64,000 nt of DNA, taken from contig NC_136012.1 of NCBI RefSeq assembly GCF_048128805.1, positions 9,748,621-9,812,620 of the forward strand, written 5' to 3'. Each line of letters opens with the position of its first letter. Position 1 is the stretch's first letter. The notes under the pieces were generated by a model. That model worked only from the letters and a program-made list of their open reading frames with translations. It made no database searches and had not been told where the DNA came from. This DNA comes from Centroberyx gerrardi. Taxonomy: Eukaryota; Chordata; Actinopteri; Beryciformes; Berycidae. Shown in pieces: positions 1 to 11,686 of this stretch. The position numbers and the translations under genes are program-made.

Positions 1-294
1 ACGGTAATGGATTTGGCGATATGGCAAAGGAGTTTTGATTAAAAATGTAGCCCTGGCCCTCATGTTGCTGAGGGCCGGTGTTGTGTCTTATTAGTCCTGA
101 CTTCGGGGAGGTTTGTGTTACAACCTGCCCACATTTAATGTGTTTTGTCTGTATGTGCTCTACTCTGCTGTGTGTGTGTGTGTGTGTGTGTGTGAGTTTT
201 GTCAGTGCTCTTCTGCTCGCTCTTCTATTTATAGCTTACAATTGTAATCAATACATGGGAGTGAAACTATGCACTGGACCCATTGTTAATCGTA

Positions 295-339
<45 letters not shown>

Positions 340-345
340 CTGCAG
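1..345 (+). other. ppp2r2c: ppp2r2c intron (3' part) with TG microsatellites
   Basis: No coding sequence is seen here. The stretch holds two TG runs, at about 173-194 and 298-335, and ends in a TTTTCCTGCAG acceptor at 345. It is read as the 3' end of the intron before the penultimate coding exon of ppp2r2c. The longer TG run lies only about 10 bases upstream of the acceptor. Confidence 0.7.
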
Positions 346-1426
346 GTTCATGATTACCTCCGCAGCAAGTTGTGCTCCCTTTACGAAAACGACTGCATCT
401 TTGACAAGTTTGAGTGTGCCTGGAACGGATCGGACAGGTACCTGAAGTGTGTGTGTGTGTGTGTGTGTGTGTTTTTGTATGTCTATACTTATAAGGGAAA
501 GGTCTTCCAAGGTAGCCAAAGATAAATATGAAAATGAACAAATAGGAAGTACCTGGAATGCAAAAATGTAAGTTTATTAATGCTCTATATAAAGTAGCTT
601 GAAATGCGTTCCATAGCTGCATGTATATAAGCCTTTTTTGTGTTTGATAGTTTATTTGTGAGCTTATATATAGCGCTTGTATTCAAGCTACTGCCTATGT
701 GTTTATTTTTTGTACTTATAAGGACCACATGTCCTCGCAAGGATAGAAAGATGAGGAAAATCTTGAAAAGTGAGGACATTTTACTGGTCCTCACTTCTTT
801 AAGGGGCCAGTTTAGAATTGGGACTTGGCTTTAGGGTTAAGGTTAGAGGTTAGGGTTAGGGGTTAGGGAATGAATGTAGCCAATGATGGTCCTCACAAGT
901 ATAGTAATACTATATAGTAAAGTGTGTGTGTGTGTATTTGTGTGCGTGCATGAACAAGAAGAGACAGAAAGAATGTGTCTCCATGCTGTAGTAACTGAAT
1001 GTTGTAGTGTGAGTGACTGTACCAGATCAGAACTTGACATACTGTATCCTCTTTTGTCACTCCCTTCACCTTTCCTGTCCTCTCTTTCTCCTCCATCCTC
1101 CTCTCTTCTCCTCCTGCCCTCCCTTACCCAGTGTGATCATGACGGGAGCCTACAACAACTTCTTCCGCATGTTCGACCGCAACACCAAGCGGGACGTGAC
1201 CCTGGAGGCGTCCCGGGAGAGCAGCAAACCCCGGGCCGTCCTGAAGCCGCGGAGGGTCTGCGCCGCCGGGGGGAAGCGCCGGAAGGACGACATCAGCGTG
1301 GACAGCCTGGACTTCACCAAGAAGATCCTGCACACCGCCTGGCACCCGACCGAGAACATCATCGCCATCGCCGCCACCAACAACCTGTACATCTTCCAGG
1401 ACAAACTCAACTCCGAGATGCATTAA
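346..1426 (+). CDS. ppp2r2c: PP2A regulatory subunit B (B55) gamma, last two coding exons (5' truncated by window)
   Basis: Coding exons are 346-437 and 1132-1426. The protein is the B55 regulatory subunit of protein phosphatase 2A, a seven-bladed WD40 beta-propeller that selects substrates for the PP2A A/C core; the gamma form is mainly neuronal in mammals. The first exon encodes [20 protein letters not shown] and ends in phase 2 (AG), which joins to T of the next exon to give S followed by [20 protein letters not shown]. The last exon ends in DKLNSEMH followed by TAA. About 128 C-terminal residues of a roughly 447-residue protein are present. The linker [18 protein letters not shown] and the position next to wfs1 favour PPP2R2C over PPP2R2A, B or D, but the paralogue call is from memory. 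The last exon is strongly GC-rich compared with its flanks. The 694-bp intron between the exons carries TG repeats and an interspersed repeat. Confidence 0.93.
711..910. repeat. Interspersed foldback repeat with GGTTAGGG-like core (copy 1)
   Basis: The unit starts TGTACTTATAAGGACCAC and ends GGTCCTCACAAGTATAGTA, so its ends are imperfect inverted repeats built on GAGGACCA/TGGTCCTC. The interior carries TTAGGGTTAAGGTTAGAGG-type runs at about 832-868. A TG run follows immediately at 921. A second copy with the same design lies at 61004-61526. I know this kind of sequence as a common interspersed repeat in fish genomes but cannot name its family. Confidence 0.65.
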
Positions 1427-3285
1427 GGGAGCGGACGACGGCGGATTTAAGAGTTTACACCCGTATACACACCTATGCCGGAATGTACACACACACACAC
1501 ACATGCATACACACCAGAAAACAGTCATGCAAACACACTCGAATGATCAGAGAACACACACACACACACACACGTACGCCTACTTATTCATACACTCCCA
1601 CACCTCTTCCCCGGCCTCCCGGAACTGAAAGGACCCGCTCCAGGGCTAGAACAGGGAACCGGCTGGATTACGCAATGGATTATGGGTTGCGGAATTCTCT
1701 AAACCGTGGATTTCCTGATTGGTAACGTCCGGATTGTGCTTGATGGTGTTTTGATTGCTACAGGTCAGTTTCTGAGGGGCATGAATTTCCCCCAGACAGG
1801 AAGGACGTTTACATGTTTCTGTCTTTTTTTGGTTTTTTTTTCTGTTCTTCCGCCTCCTCTGCTTTCTCCCGATCCGCCTCCTCCTCCTCCTCTTCTCTCT
1901 GTATTTGGCCGTGTCTGTGCTCCAACAAAACCTATTCCCGTTCCTTGCCCACTGTTTTGATTTGTATAACAAAGCCCTTTGTGGTCGTCTGCCGGCGGCA
2001 GAGATGAAAAAACGGGGCGTTTATGTAACTCGCCGTTTGTTTGATTTCCGTTCAACTCCTATTTTTGTAAATTCCCATTATGAAATGATGTTAATGATGG
2101 TAATTTTGATGGTGATGATGATAATGACAATGACAATTAATGATATGTGATGTGCGAGGATGAACTCGGGACGCCCCCCTCTTCCCCCAAATGCACCCAG
2201 ACGCCTCTGAGCTCTCCCTTAGCCAGGAGAGACTATGTACAACTGGGCTGTGTTCAGTGAGGTAAACCATTTACAATGTTTCAGATAGAAGCAGAATATA
2301 GTAGAGATTACACTATGGCCTATTATGTGGACACACACGTATATCTGTTCCTACACAGTGTGTTTCAGTCTTAACATTGTGTAACGTTTCCTCTGCTGAA
2401 ACAGGCCCCCTCAACTTCTGTTTGATTGTGGATTCTGCTTCTGAACTGGGGCTGCGTCATGTGCTACTTTGCCGTTAAACACGACTCAAATCAAGCAAAA
2501 AAACAAACGAAATAATTCCAACAATCAAGCAAAAAGATGCTGCATGTCAAACAGATTTAGCCTATGTGTTTATAAATTGACTGACTGACTGACTTGGCTG
2601 CCTTCTTAACCATTTAGACCCAGCTGTACAAAGGCTTCAGGGGCCCCGGGCCCCGTGCAGCACTAGTAACCATAGATGACCGAGCTCTCCTACCTTTCTT
2701 TGTGTCTCAGGACACTGAAGCATGTTTACCAGTGTTCGGTTCATACACTTACATGTACATTTTGAATGAAGCCGTCCAAGAATCAGTTTCTACCCTGTGA
2801 AACTGAGAACCAAGAGGAATGGGGAATGTTTTCTGATTAATGTTGTATTCTAAAAGAAAAAAAAAACACTTCAAAGGGCCTAAATGGTGTCTGTATATAC
2901 CAACTCTCTTTTTGACATGTATGAGGTTTTGTTTCTTTAACATGACCACTCATTAATCAATGAACGGACTGTGGACCCGATCGTCTCTATTGATGATCGC
3001 TCCCAAGGCAACGGCAGAGAGAGATAGTACTTTGATCTCTTTAGCCTTCCTCACCGATTACTTTGCTGATGTGCAGAATCTTTCTTTTATTTTTAGAAGA
3101 CAGTTTATTCTTTTATTTATCCTATTTTTGGAACATCTGTCAGTTTGATTCCACGTCCTGACCAAACTAATGTTGATTCACATATTTTTGTGTTAATGTA
3201 TTTTGATGACAAAATTGTCAAATGGACAGTTATAAATAATGTTAATATGTTTTTTTCTGAATAAAGATTTCAACGAAATTGCATC
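1427..3285 (+). other. ppp2r2c: ppp2r2c 3' UTR
   Basis: This is non-coding sequence downstream of the TAA at 1424-1426, running to the poly(A) signal at 3260. It contains CA runs near 1488-1502 and 1555-1573, a pyrimidine-rich stretch at 1830-1900 and an ATG/GATG-rich tract at about 2083-2150. No gene is seen in it. A UTR of about 1.85 kb is inferred from the first convincing AATAAA. Confidence 0.6.
3260..3265 (+). terminator. ppp2r2c: AATAAA poly(A) signal for ppp2r2c
   Basis: AATAAA follows a T-rich stretch and is followed by GATTTCAACG. It is the first full-consensus signal on the + strand downstream of the stop codon. It lies about 440 bp from the candidate wfs1 signal on the other strand, consistent with a tail-to-tail arrangement. 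Confidence 0.6.
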
Positions 3286-3690
3286 CAATGGGCGTGCAGC
3301 TGTGATGTTTTTTGTATTCAAATGTAACCGGTAGTGTAATATTGCCAGTGCCATCATAAGCACTTATGTTAATGTGCATGCTGTGTAGCTTATAATCATA
3401 TGAATCTATATGGGGTCGTCATGACAGTGTTTAGTGTGGTAGAAGAAAAGTCTTGCGGTCTGAAGCTCCACCTAGTGTCATTACACACTCACTACAAGTG
3501 GAGGCAACATATTTCTGTCATACATGGCATTTAATGTACTAAAACGGTAATCTCATGTCTATGTGTGCATAATCAATAAGTGGCACATGCTGCTTATACA
3601 GACAGGACTAAGTGTTTGCTTCCCATTTTGGAAATGTATATTAAAAATCAATGCAAAAAGTGATGTTTTGTTAAAAAAATAGGCAACAAA
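3286..3690. other. Short convergent intergenic gap
   Basis: This is the AT-rich spacer between the proposed 3' ends of ppp2r2c (+) and wfs1 (-). No ORF, repeat or RNA gene is supported here. Confidence 0.5.
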
Positions 3691-3705
3691 CACATTTTTC
3701 TTCAG

Positions 3706-3711
3706 TTTATT
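3706..3711 (-). terminator. wfs1: Candidate AATAAA poly(A) signal for wfs1
   Basis: TTTATT on the + strand reads AATAAA on the - strand. It lies 2.6 kb downstream of the wfs1 stop, or about 1.5 kb if the hAT insertion is discounted. A nearer weak-consensus signal cannot be excluded by eye. Confidence 0.4.
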
Positions 3712-5138
3712 GGTCACAGTATAGCGATACAGTATTGACAGCCTAACCTGAAACACTTACATCATCACTCAGGGACAGCAAATGTTCAATATATTAAAAC
3801 CCTGCACAGCAGGGACGGGAGATGAGAGGGGAGGACAGATAAGACAGCTAGAGGAGGAACAGCAAGGCACATGAGAACAGAGAGCAGAGATAAACTTGGA
3901 TAAATGCTGTGATAAATATGAGCTTTGAAGCAGGTGAGCTATCAGGTTGAGGATTAGGGACACGGTTTAGTCTATTCACTCCCAAAGCAGCACTGTGGAG
4001 TACAGTGGTTCGCATTACTGGCAGTTCATCTTCAAGCATTTCAAAACTGCGTATTACAAAAATAAACAGTAAACAACAAGGACGCTTCACAATATCACAT
4101 GGGATCTGAATGTGAGATAACGTCTTATAAAGGCACTTAGAAATAATCTCCCACATATACCACTTCAAAATGACATACTGAGGATATAATGTAATGAAAA
4201 ATGATTAAAGCTTGACAGCATTAGACCTCTGGGTCTACATCGGTATCATCATCTTATGAGAGAAGAAAAAATAGTTTTGTTTCCATAATTGTATGTAGGC
4301 CACAGATGCTGCACCAGAAATGCCTTTGTTAAATTAAGGACGTAACATTGAAATGACAAGGAGGGCATTTGATATGGAAACTGTAAAATACAATACTGTT
4401 GATGATTTTGACCATCATGTCGTTACAATGCCAAACAATTGATGACAATCACACATAAAAAATGTTTGCAGAGCTATGTACAGCTGATACAAAACAATCA
4501 CACTGACTTCATTAATGGACTCCTGTGGTGAGCAAGTCTGCAGCTTATTCTGAAAACTGCCCATTACACACTATCTGAAATGCTCATGGTAAACACACTA
4601 CTGACCACAGATGAGGAGGGTGAGTGTATGTGTGTTTGTGTGTGTGTTTCCTAAGGTAGTGTCTTACAGTGTTAAAGTGAATTACATTATTTATCATAAA
4701 AACCTTATAGTTTGTGTTTCTCCCCTTCCTTTGTCTCCTTTCATTATACTTAAGTGGCTTCTGTATTCTCACACTTTGGCTCAGAAGCTATTGAAACGCA
4801 ATCATACACTCACGCAATTGCATATTTACAGTGGCACAGATACATCAAATGTCTGTTTATCTGTTCACCTTCATACAGTACTAAGAAGCTAAACAACATT
4901 ACTATTAGATCCTGTTATGGGAAGCTATAGTGTACAATCATTAACTTTTTTCAGCTGAACATAGTATTATCACACATCTTAGCGTCAACATTTCATTTCT
5001 CTCTGTACTTATGTACTAGTACCACAATACTTAACACACTTATAACATGCTACAATTACCCAATCTACAATCTGCTGCTTTTCACAGACTCTACACTTAT
5101 TCATTCTGTAAATAGCACACCCACTCATGTAAAAATGT

Positions 5139-6302
5139 GTATCAAATAGGGGTGTCACGATTTCCATTCTAAATCGAAAATCGATCGAAATGAGCGTTCG
5201 ATTTCGACCTTCGAAATCACAAGCAGGTTTGCGATTCTCCCAGTATTTTTTTTTCTCTCCACCCCTGCCTACTTGTACGCGTCCGAAGAAAGAAAAAAAA
5301 ACAACAACATTTCAATGAAGACACAGCGTAGCTGCTAGTTAACGAGCTCACCGGTAGCCTGCAGCTGCATTACTTTTCGAGACACCATCCCACTGCGCGC
5401 ACACACCCACTGGAGGACTGCACCATTGTTCCAACGGCCCATTATTCCGAAACCCCAATAGTCCGAAAAATGTCCCATTGGACCGAAAGCCCATTTGTCC
5501 GAGAGCCCGTTATCCTGAAAACAAACGCCCATTGCTCCAAAAATACACACTCTCCCTGCAGTTAGAAAGATTCATGGCCTGCAATCAGTCGGCCCTGCCT
5601 CCTAATGTTTCACACCCTCTTTCCCCCGGTTGATTGGGAGCACCTGTGTATATATATGGCTGTCAGAACTGACGTCCGGTAACTTACCAACTACACCACT
5701 CGGCTGCTCCAAACATCAGACCATGTGCGTCCATGAAGAAAACGTGAGTAGCTTGTTCTTCTTAGGGGATTAAGCCCTCACTACCATCGTAATATCACTG
5801 CTGCATGGAACGCTGCATAATTCCAACCAGGGAAGGAGGATTGTTAGAGTAAATATCCGACCGCGAGGTCCGACAGACAGCTTCCTCCGTTGCACCCGGG
5901 AAGGTCCGATGACGTCATTCTGCATAATAATTAGCCATGTGCTTCTGTTTGTTTGAGAAACGATGGAAGATTTAGTGTGAACAATGGACAGATAAAGAAA
6001 GATAAATTTGCCTCAGAGTAGATTAATTTCATTATAATTATTATTTGGAATGTTTGTTTAAATTATCTTTCTAACTGCAGGGAGAGTGTGTATTTTCGGA
6101 GCAATGGGACATTTTTCGGACTATTGGGGTTTCGGAATAATGGGCCGTCGGAACAATGGCATGGCACCCACTAACAATGGCATAGCCGTCAGTACTGAAA
6201 AAAAAAAATGTTTAAATCGAAAATTGAATCGAAACGTGACCTTAAAATCGAAAGTCAAATCGAATCGTGGATTTGGAGAATCGTGACACCCCTAGTATCA
6301 AA
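5139..6302. mobile_element. hAT-type non-autonomous DNA transposon with 8-bp TSD
   Basis: The element body is 5147-6294 (1148 bp). It begins TAGGGGTGTCACGATT and ends with the exact reverse complement, a perfect 16-bp terminal inverted repeat. It is flanked by the 8-bp direct duplication GTATCAAA at 5139-5146 and 6295-6302. An 8-bp TSD with a short TAGGGGTG-type end is the hAT superfamily pattern. Subterminal regions are full of ATCGAAA/TTTCGAT motifs. There is no transposase ORF, so it depends on an autonomous partner. It sits 46 bp past the wfs1 stop codon, so it is probably carried in the wfs1 3' UTR. Confidence 0.88.
5423..6159. repeat. Long inverted repeat nested in the hAT element
   Basis: The left arm (5423-5570) and right arm (6066-6159) are nearly perfect reverse complements. 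Shared blocks include GGCCCATTATTCCGAAACCC and TACACACTCTCCCTGCAG. The left arm has about 54 extra bases that partly repeat the motif (CCCATTTGTCCGAGAGCCCG). Between the arms lies about 500 bp of unrelated sequence. CACCCACT occurs just outside both arms and could be a target duplication, but the ends are ragged. It could be a foldback element inserted inside the hAT or a subterminal inverted repeat of the hAT itself. Confidence 0.7.
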
Positions 6303-6340
6303 TAGTCATGTAATGTAAGAGATGTGCACACTCTCTCCCT

Positions 6341-9300
6341 CTATCCTCCCTCCTGTGGCCCAGTCTCGTTCTCCGTCTGCATCTCCGAGTCTTGCTCTAG
6401 CTGAGCGGTCAGGAAGGGGTTGAAGAAGAAGTCGAAGGCAAACTGCAGTGCACTCTGGGCCGTGCGCCTCCAGTCGTGCTCGATCTTGTACTGCCGGCGT
6501 CTGGGCATGAGGGTATCGACGCACGATAGGCAGTGGATGGCTTTCAATTCAAACACGGGCCACTTGGAGCCTAAACGGCCCTCCAGAATGGTGCTGAACT
6601 CCACCAGGCTTCCCGTGTTCAAGTGTAACAGGACGGGCCTGAACTCACTGCTGGCCCGCAGGACGATGTCTTTAGTGGCGTCCTCGTCCTCTACGATCGT
6701 CCCGTTCCTGGTCTTCCTCTCCAACGGCATGCCCATTGTGACTTCAAATTTGTATCGATCGAAGCGTTTGACGTGGCACTCGTGCTTGGCTAGCTTTTTC
6801 AGTTTGCAGAGGGGATCTTCAGGAGGGGGCGCGGGGGCGGGGAGGGGCTGGGGCTCGGGCTCGGCTGTGGCGTTTTTCCCCTCATCGCATAGCGGATACG
6901 CCTCACCGTACAGACACCGCATCCAGTTCCCCACGAATACCGGCAGCAGGTTGATAACCGACTGCGCCCCGTTCTCAATGTCTGTCACGCGGACGTATTT
7001 GAAGCGTCCGGTCCAGGTGACGCGGTGTCCTTCGAGGTGGGAGCAGAGAATCTGGGTTTGGGCCATGTTGGAATCCTTCCAGGCCCGTGGGCCGCAGAGG
7101 TTGCTGTACTCAGGCCATGTCAGGGTGGAGTTATAAACCTTCATGCCTTCAGACCGGTAGACGTACATCCAGCAGAAGAGCACCACCGCGCTGAGCCACA
7201 CCAGGATGAGCTTGACGATGCTACTCCGCGACAGTGACCGGAACACCGCGATGGGGTTGAGGCTGAACCTGGTCCAGAGCCTCAACACTACCGGCACGAA
7301 GCAAACGGTCAGTGTGACAGCCATCTTGGTCAGTTCCAAGGCTAGGAACCACTGCAGCAGCTGGATGACGAGCATGGCGGCCAGGCCCAGTGAGAGTATA
7401 GGGAGGGCAAACAGGAAGAGGAAGTAGCCCACGCAGGTGCGTATGAGTCCGATGGCAGAGGAGTTGTTGAGGAACACCAAGCAGAGCTCGCACCAGGTGA
7501 AGCACACCAGGTAGGGCACCAGGCAGAGGTAGGTGCCCTTGAAGCCTCTCAGCTGGGCCATGCGGAAGAGGAGATAGAAAAGGTGCCCGTATAAGAGGCA
7601 GGGCACCCCCAGGTTCAGCGCCACCATCTCCCCTACAGGCACGGTGATGAACGTCATCCCGAAGGCCCTCAGGAACCAGAGGGAGTTGGGGAGGAGGTAC
7701 GTGAGGGAGCAGGCCCCGGACAGGACCTCTGTGAGGAGGGCTTTGCGGGCGAAGATCTGGGCAGAGGCGTGCAGGCTGAGGAAGGAGGTGACGGTGAAGA
7801 AGAGAGCGACGGTGGCCAGTTCTGAGCAGGGGATGCAGGACTTGTCTGCAACGGGGAAGGAGAAAACCACAAAGACCACCGAGAGCAGAAAGTACCTGGG
7901 AAAACAAAGAGCCAGGATTGATTCATTTTGCTGAACAGGCAATTTTACCCTTGTGTCTGTGCTTGTCATCTTGATTTCTTTCAATTTGTTTAGTTTTACT
8001 GTTCATTTTGATGTGAATATTTCACCTGCAAAAAAATCTTTGAGTACTTCATTCAAATTCAATTATTTTTGCAACCAGCAATCATTCAGCTGCATCTTCT
8101 GCTGCAGCAATGCATCTAACTGCAGGTGGTAAAAAGGATTTCCTCAAGTGTTCAGTGAAACTAGTCAAACCTGAACTACACTAAACTCTCCATTTGCACA
8201 GCAGCAAAGCAAACAAACACGTTCAACTGAGCAAGGGAATGGATGAGAAAACCAACAAAAAGATGAAGGTGGGTGAATGGAGGCGTACGTACAGGTAGGG
8301 CTCCAAGTGTGTCCATCCAAAGTTGGTCTCAGCCTGCTCCAGGTCCAGACCTGGTTCAAAGTGAGTCAACAGGTCCGTCAGGGCCCGGAAGTTTTCCCAT
8401 GCTTTTGAATTCTGTAGAGAAAGATCATTATTTTATCCGTCTAGTTTATTCCCTTCAGATCAGTACTTCTCTACTCCAAAGCTACAGTAAGAATGAGTAA
8501 GAATATCAGTGGTCGCTGACCTGGAAAACACGCAGCGTGCAGATGACCATGGAGAAGAATGAGAGGTAGAAGACCAGCAGGGGGATGGAGAAGATGAAGA
8601 ACTCGATGGTGAGGTTGGAGATGATGAAGAAGAAGATGAGCGCGTTGACGTGGTGTGTGGGAATCAGGGCGCTGAGCCACTGCATGCCGGCCCGCGACGC
8701 CCAGTCGATGAGGTGCTCCTTGATCTCCAGCAGGGCGTGCAGCGGGAACTTCAGCAGCTGGTGGCGGCAGGAGGGAGGAGGAGGAGAGCTTATATAAAAT
8801 ATATAAAATAACTGAATTCCCCTGGCAAAAATATTGAAGCTCTGCGACTGTGGGACAAGCGCTGGGACCAGAACTCTTTTTGGACCCAATAGCGATGCTG
8901 ATTCAAGCCATGGTGTTGTGCCAGCGCATGAGCTGTTTACTTTCACCAACTGTGATCCTACCTTGAAATACTCAGTCTAGAAGAGGCGAAGGAAGGGAAG
9001 AGGGAAGGTAGAGATGCACGGACGGAGGGGGACAGAGAATTTTAAAAAATGACACTTTACAGCAGAAAGACAAAGAACAAAAGATAAGAGTAGAAAGAGA
9101 TACAGGCAAAGGCAAAAGATGAATTAATGTTTGCAATGTCAGGATTTGACCTGAGTAGTTAAAAAAGTTTGCGTCCCTTTGTCTGGATTTTAGGGACCAT
9201 GGAGTAGCCACATCATTTTATACCACGTCCGAGAGCTTCACACCTTTTGGTGGAGGGGCAAGTCATCTGGATTCTTCACGATTGCATCGTCGTCATCGTC

Positions 9301-10762
9301 GTCGCCTCCCTCCCCAGCCATGACCGGTGAAGGTGCAATGCCCTGAGCGTACTTCTTAGTCATCTCAACAAAGTCGTCCAGACCCACATGGGAGCTGGCT
9401 GCAAAGATGGACAGACAGACACAGTTTGTATGTTAATTTACAAGCATATGAACATATAAATTTGAAAGTTACCAATCCTTTATTGCAACTGTCTTTTTAT
9501 CTGTCCTTGTAAAAATATACCATAAAAACAGAGAAGCCAAGAACGAATAAAAACTAAAATCACAAATTGTCTATAGGTAATCGTATTAGTCATCGCTTTT
9601 CTCTTGCTGCCAATGGCCGGCGGCTCCGTTAAAAGAAAGACTTCTTTCACAAGATTAAGCCTCATGCTTCAGACCAAACGTACCCTCGCTGCTGACCAGA
9701 CTCTCCAGGACTCTCCTCTGTTTCTGGGCGGAGGTGGAGAGAGGGCCTGGGGAGGGTGGCTCGCCTGTAGGCAGAGGAACGACGGCATGAGAAGGTACAA
9801 AATACAGATTAAAATTAGTTGTAGCTATGAGTATATTGGTAGTGGCACCTGGTTTTCTGTTAACTGAAGTATAAACTGTATGATGTACATTAAATTACCA
9901 TGTGTCTCCCCTGTGCATACCTGGCTCTGCGTGGACCTGCCCAACGTTCTCCAGCATCTCAGAAACGGCCACTGTCCTCTTCTTCTCCGGGTTCAGCTTC
10001 CAGTACATGAGCAGAGCTGCTTTCCTCACTCCTCTCTCGAACCGCGTCTCTGTACACAGCTTCTTCACCTCCTCGAAGTTCTCCGACGTGATGCCTGACA
10101 AACACGCGGGCAAATGTGCATTGTGCGTTGATATTGACTGTACAGCTGGAACTGAGCACGAAGACGAACTATTCCCAGCATCAACTATTAAAATTATTCC
10201 AACCATTCAACAAAAAACTGCACTTTAATTAATGGAAACAAATCACCCTTCAGTTCATAACTTCACTGAATGTAACTTCATGATGTAGTCATTCTTTATC
10301 TAGACTGGGTTTCACAGAAGCGTCTGTGCCAAGATCATATTTTTAATAAATAATAATAATAGGGTACTTTATTGATCCCCATAGGGAATAATAAACCCTA
10401 ACCCAGGCCCTCCACTCTCTCTAACCCCTAAACCTCCCTCACAAGCAGATTTTTAATGTCGAACCAATTTACCCTGATGATTTCAGTACTACGTTACTTC
10501 TCTCCTCTCTTAATCTCTCCAATCCTAAAGGCTCTGATCAATAGCCATAGATTCAGGGTAGCAGTGTGACGTTTTGGTACCTTTCCTGGAGGCCAGGCAG
10601 CGCTGCAGCAGTTTGACGGCATCCTTGCGGCCCTGTTTAGCAGCCTGGACCAGCCAAGTGACCGCTGTACAGTTGTTCAGCTCCTCATTTCTGTCCTCTG
10701 CCACCGCCAGGAAGTAACGCCCCATCTGGAGAGACACACAAGGGCACACAAGCACAGATGGA

Positions 10763-10801
<39 letters not shown>

Positions 10802-11623
10802 AGCCTAGCAAGGCAAGCATTCTTGTGACTTGGCTGACTCATGACCTGTCCTTCCCATCAATATGGCGCTCTAAAATACCTGTTCTTTGCCCACCATATG
10901 GCCATTCAATTGGGAAGGTGTTTACTGACACTCACCCTGGCCTGTGCTTTGGCATCTCCAGACTTTGCCCTCTCCGCCAGCTCCTCAAAATTTAGCTCCT
11001 CCTCTGGCTCCTCTGGAGGAAACAGAAAATCACAGTACACATATAGTACACACATGGCAAGGACCCCTAAATAGATACGACAGACCCCCATTTGATAAGA
11101 TTGTGTCAAACCCACAAACCCCCCTCCATGAAGAGATAATGGGGGAGATAATAGAAGGGATCAAATAGTCATAACAATAACACTCCCTCATGCTAACTGC
11201 ATAGTGAATAGTAGTGAAATTTAACTATGAATCATTTTGCTGGGGGAACCCTCTTAATGACCCCTGGACAACACTTTAGGAACCACTGCTGCGGTAGATT
11301 TATAAGTGAGGATTATGTTAACACTGAGGAGACTACATATTCACTTTTACTGCAGAGCTGCTCCTTTGCTCTGGAATAGATATATGCTCAGTGCATTCAT
11401 TGTAGTCCCTTGCCATTAATGAGTTACAACTGTTGCAAACTGCAAATGGCTTTGCAATTTGACAAATGGTGTTGTTGAATTTAGAAAAATACACATACTT
11501 CTCATGTACATGTCCACACTTACACTGATACACAACATAAAAGGACAGTTCATGACTCCATTTATTATCAACTGGATGGCCTTGCAGGTGCTAGTCCCCA
11601 GTTGCTGTTCTTGACTTGCTCGT

Positions 11624-11686
<63 letters not shown>

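Larger units (their letters stand above)
3712..6340 (-). other. wfs1: Probable wfs1 3' UTR, interrupted by a hAT element
   Basis: Non-coding sequence downstream of the wfs1 stop codon. The host part (3712-5146 and 6295-6340) is AT-rich and contains no supported gene. The middle is the transposon at 5147-6294. The extent of the UTR depends on which poly(A) signal is used. Confidence 0.45.

Noticed and set aside
832..868. Telomere-like GGTTAGGG runs (interstitial telomere)
   Set aside because: The units are irregular and sit inside a longer interspersed repeat that recurs at 61004-61526, so they are not telomeric arrays.
883..1725. 280-codon open frame on the + strand over the ppp2r2c last exon
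   Set aside because: It reads the ppp2r2c exon in the wrong frame and runs into CA repeats. The correct frame gives the B55 sequence.
6420..7136. 238-codon open frame on the + strand
   Set aside because: It is antisense to the last wfs1 exon, which matches wolframin along its whole length. The + strand frame is a GC-rich shadow with no recognisable protein features.
11625..11684. Regularly spaced repeats as a CRISPR-like array
   Set aside because: The repeats in this window are pure dinucleotide microsatellites without spacers, in a vertebrate genome.
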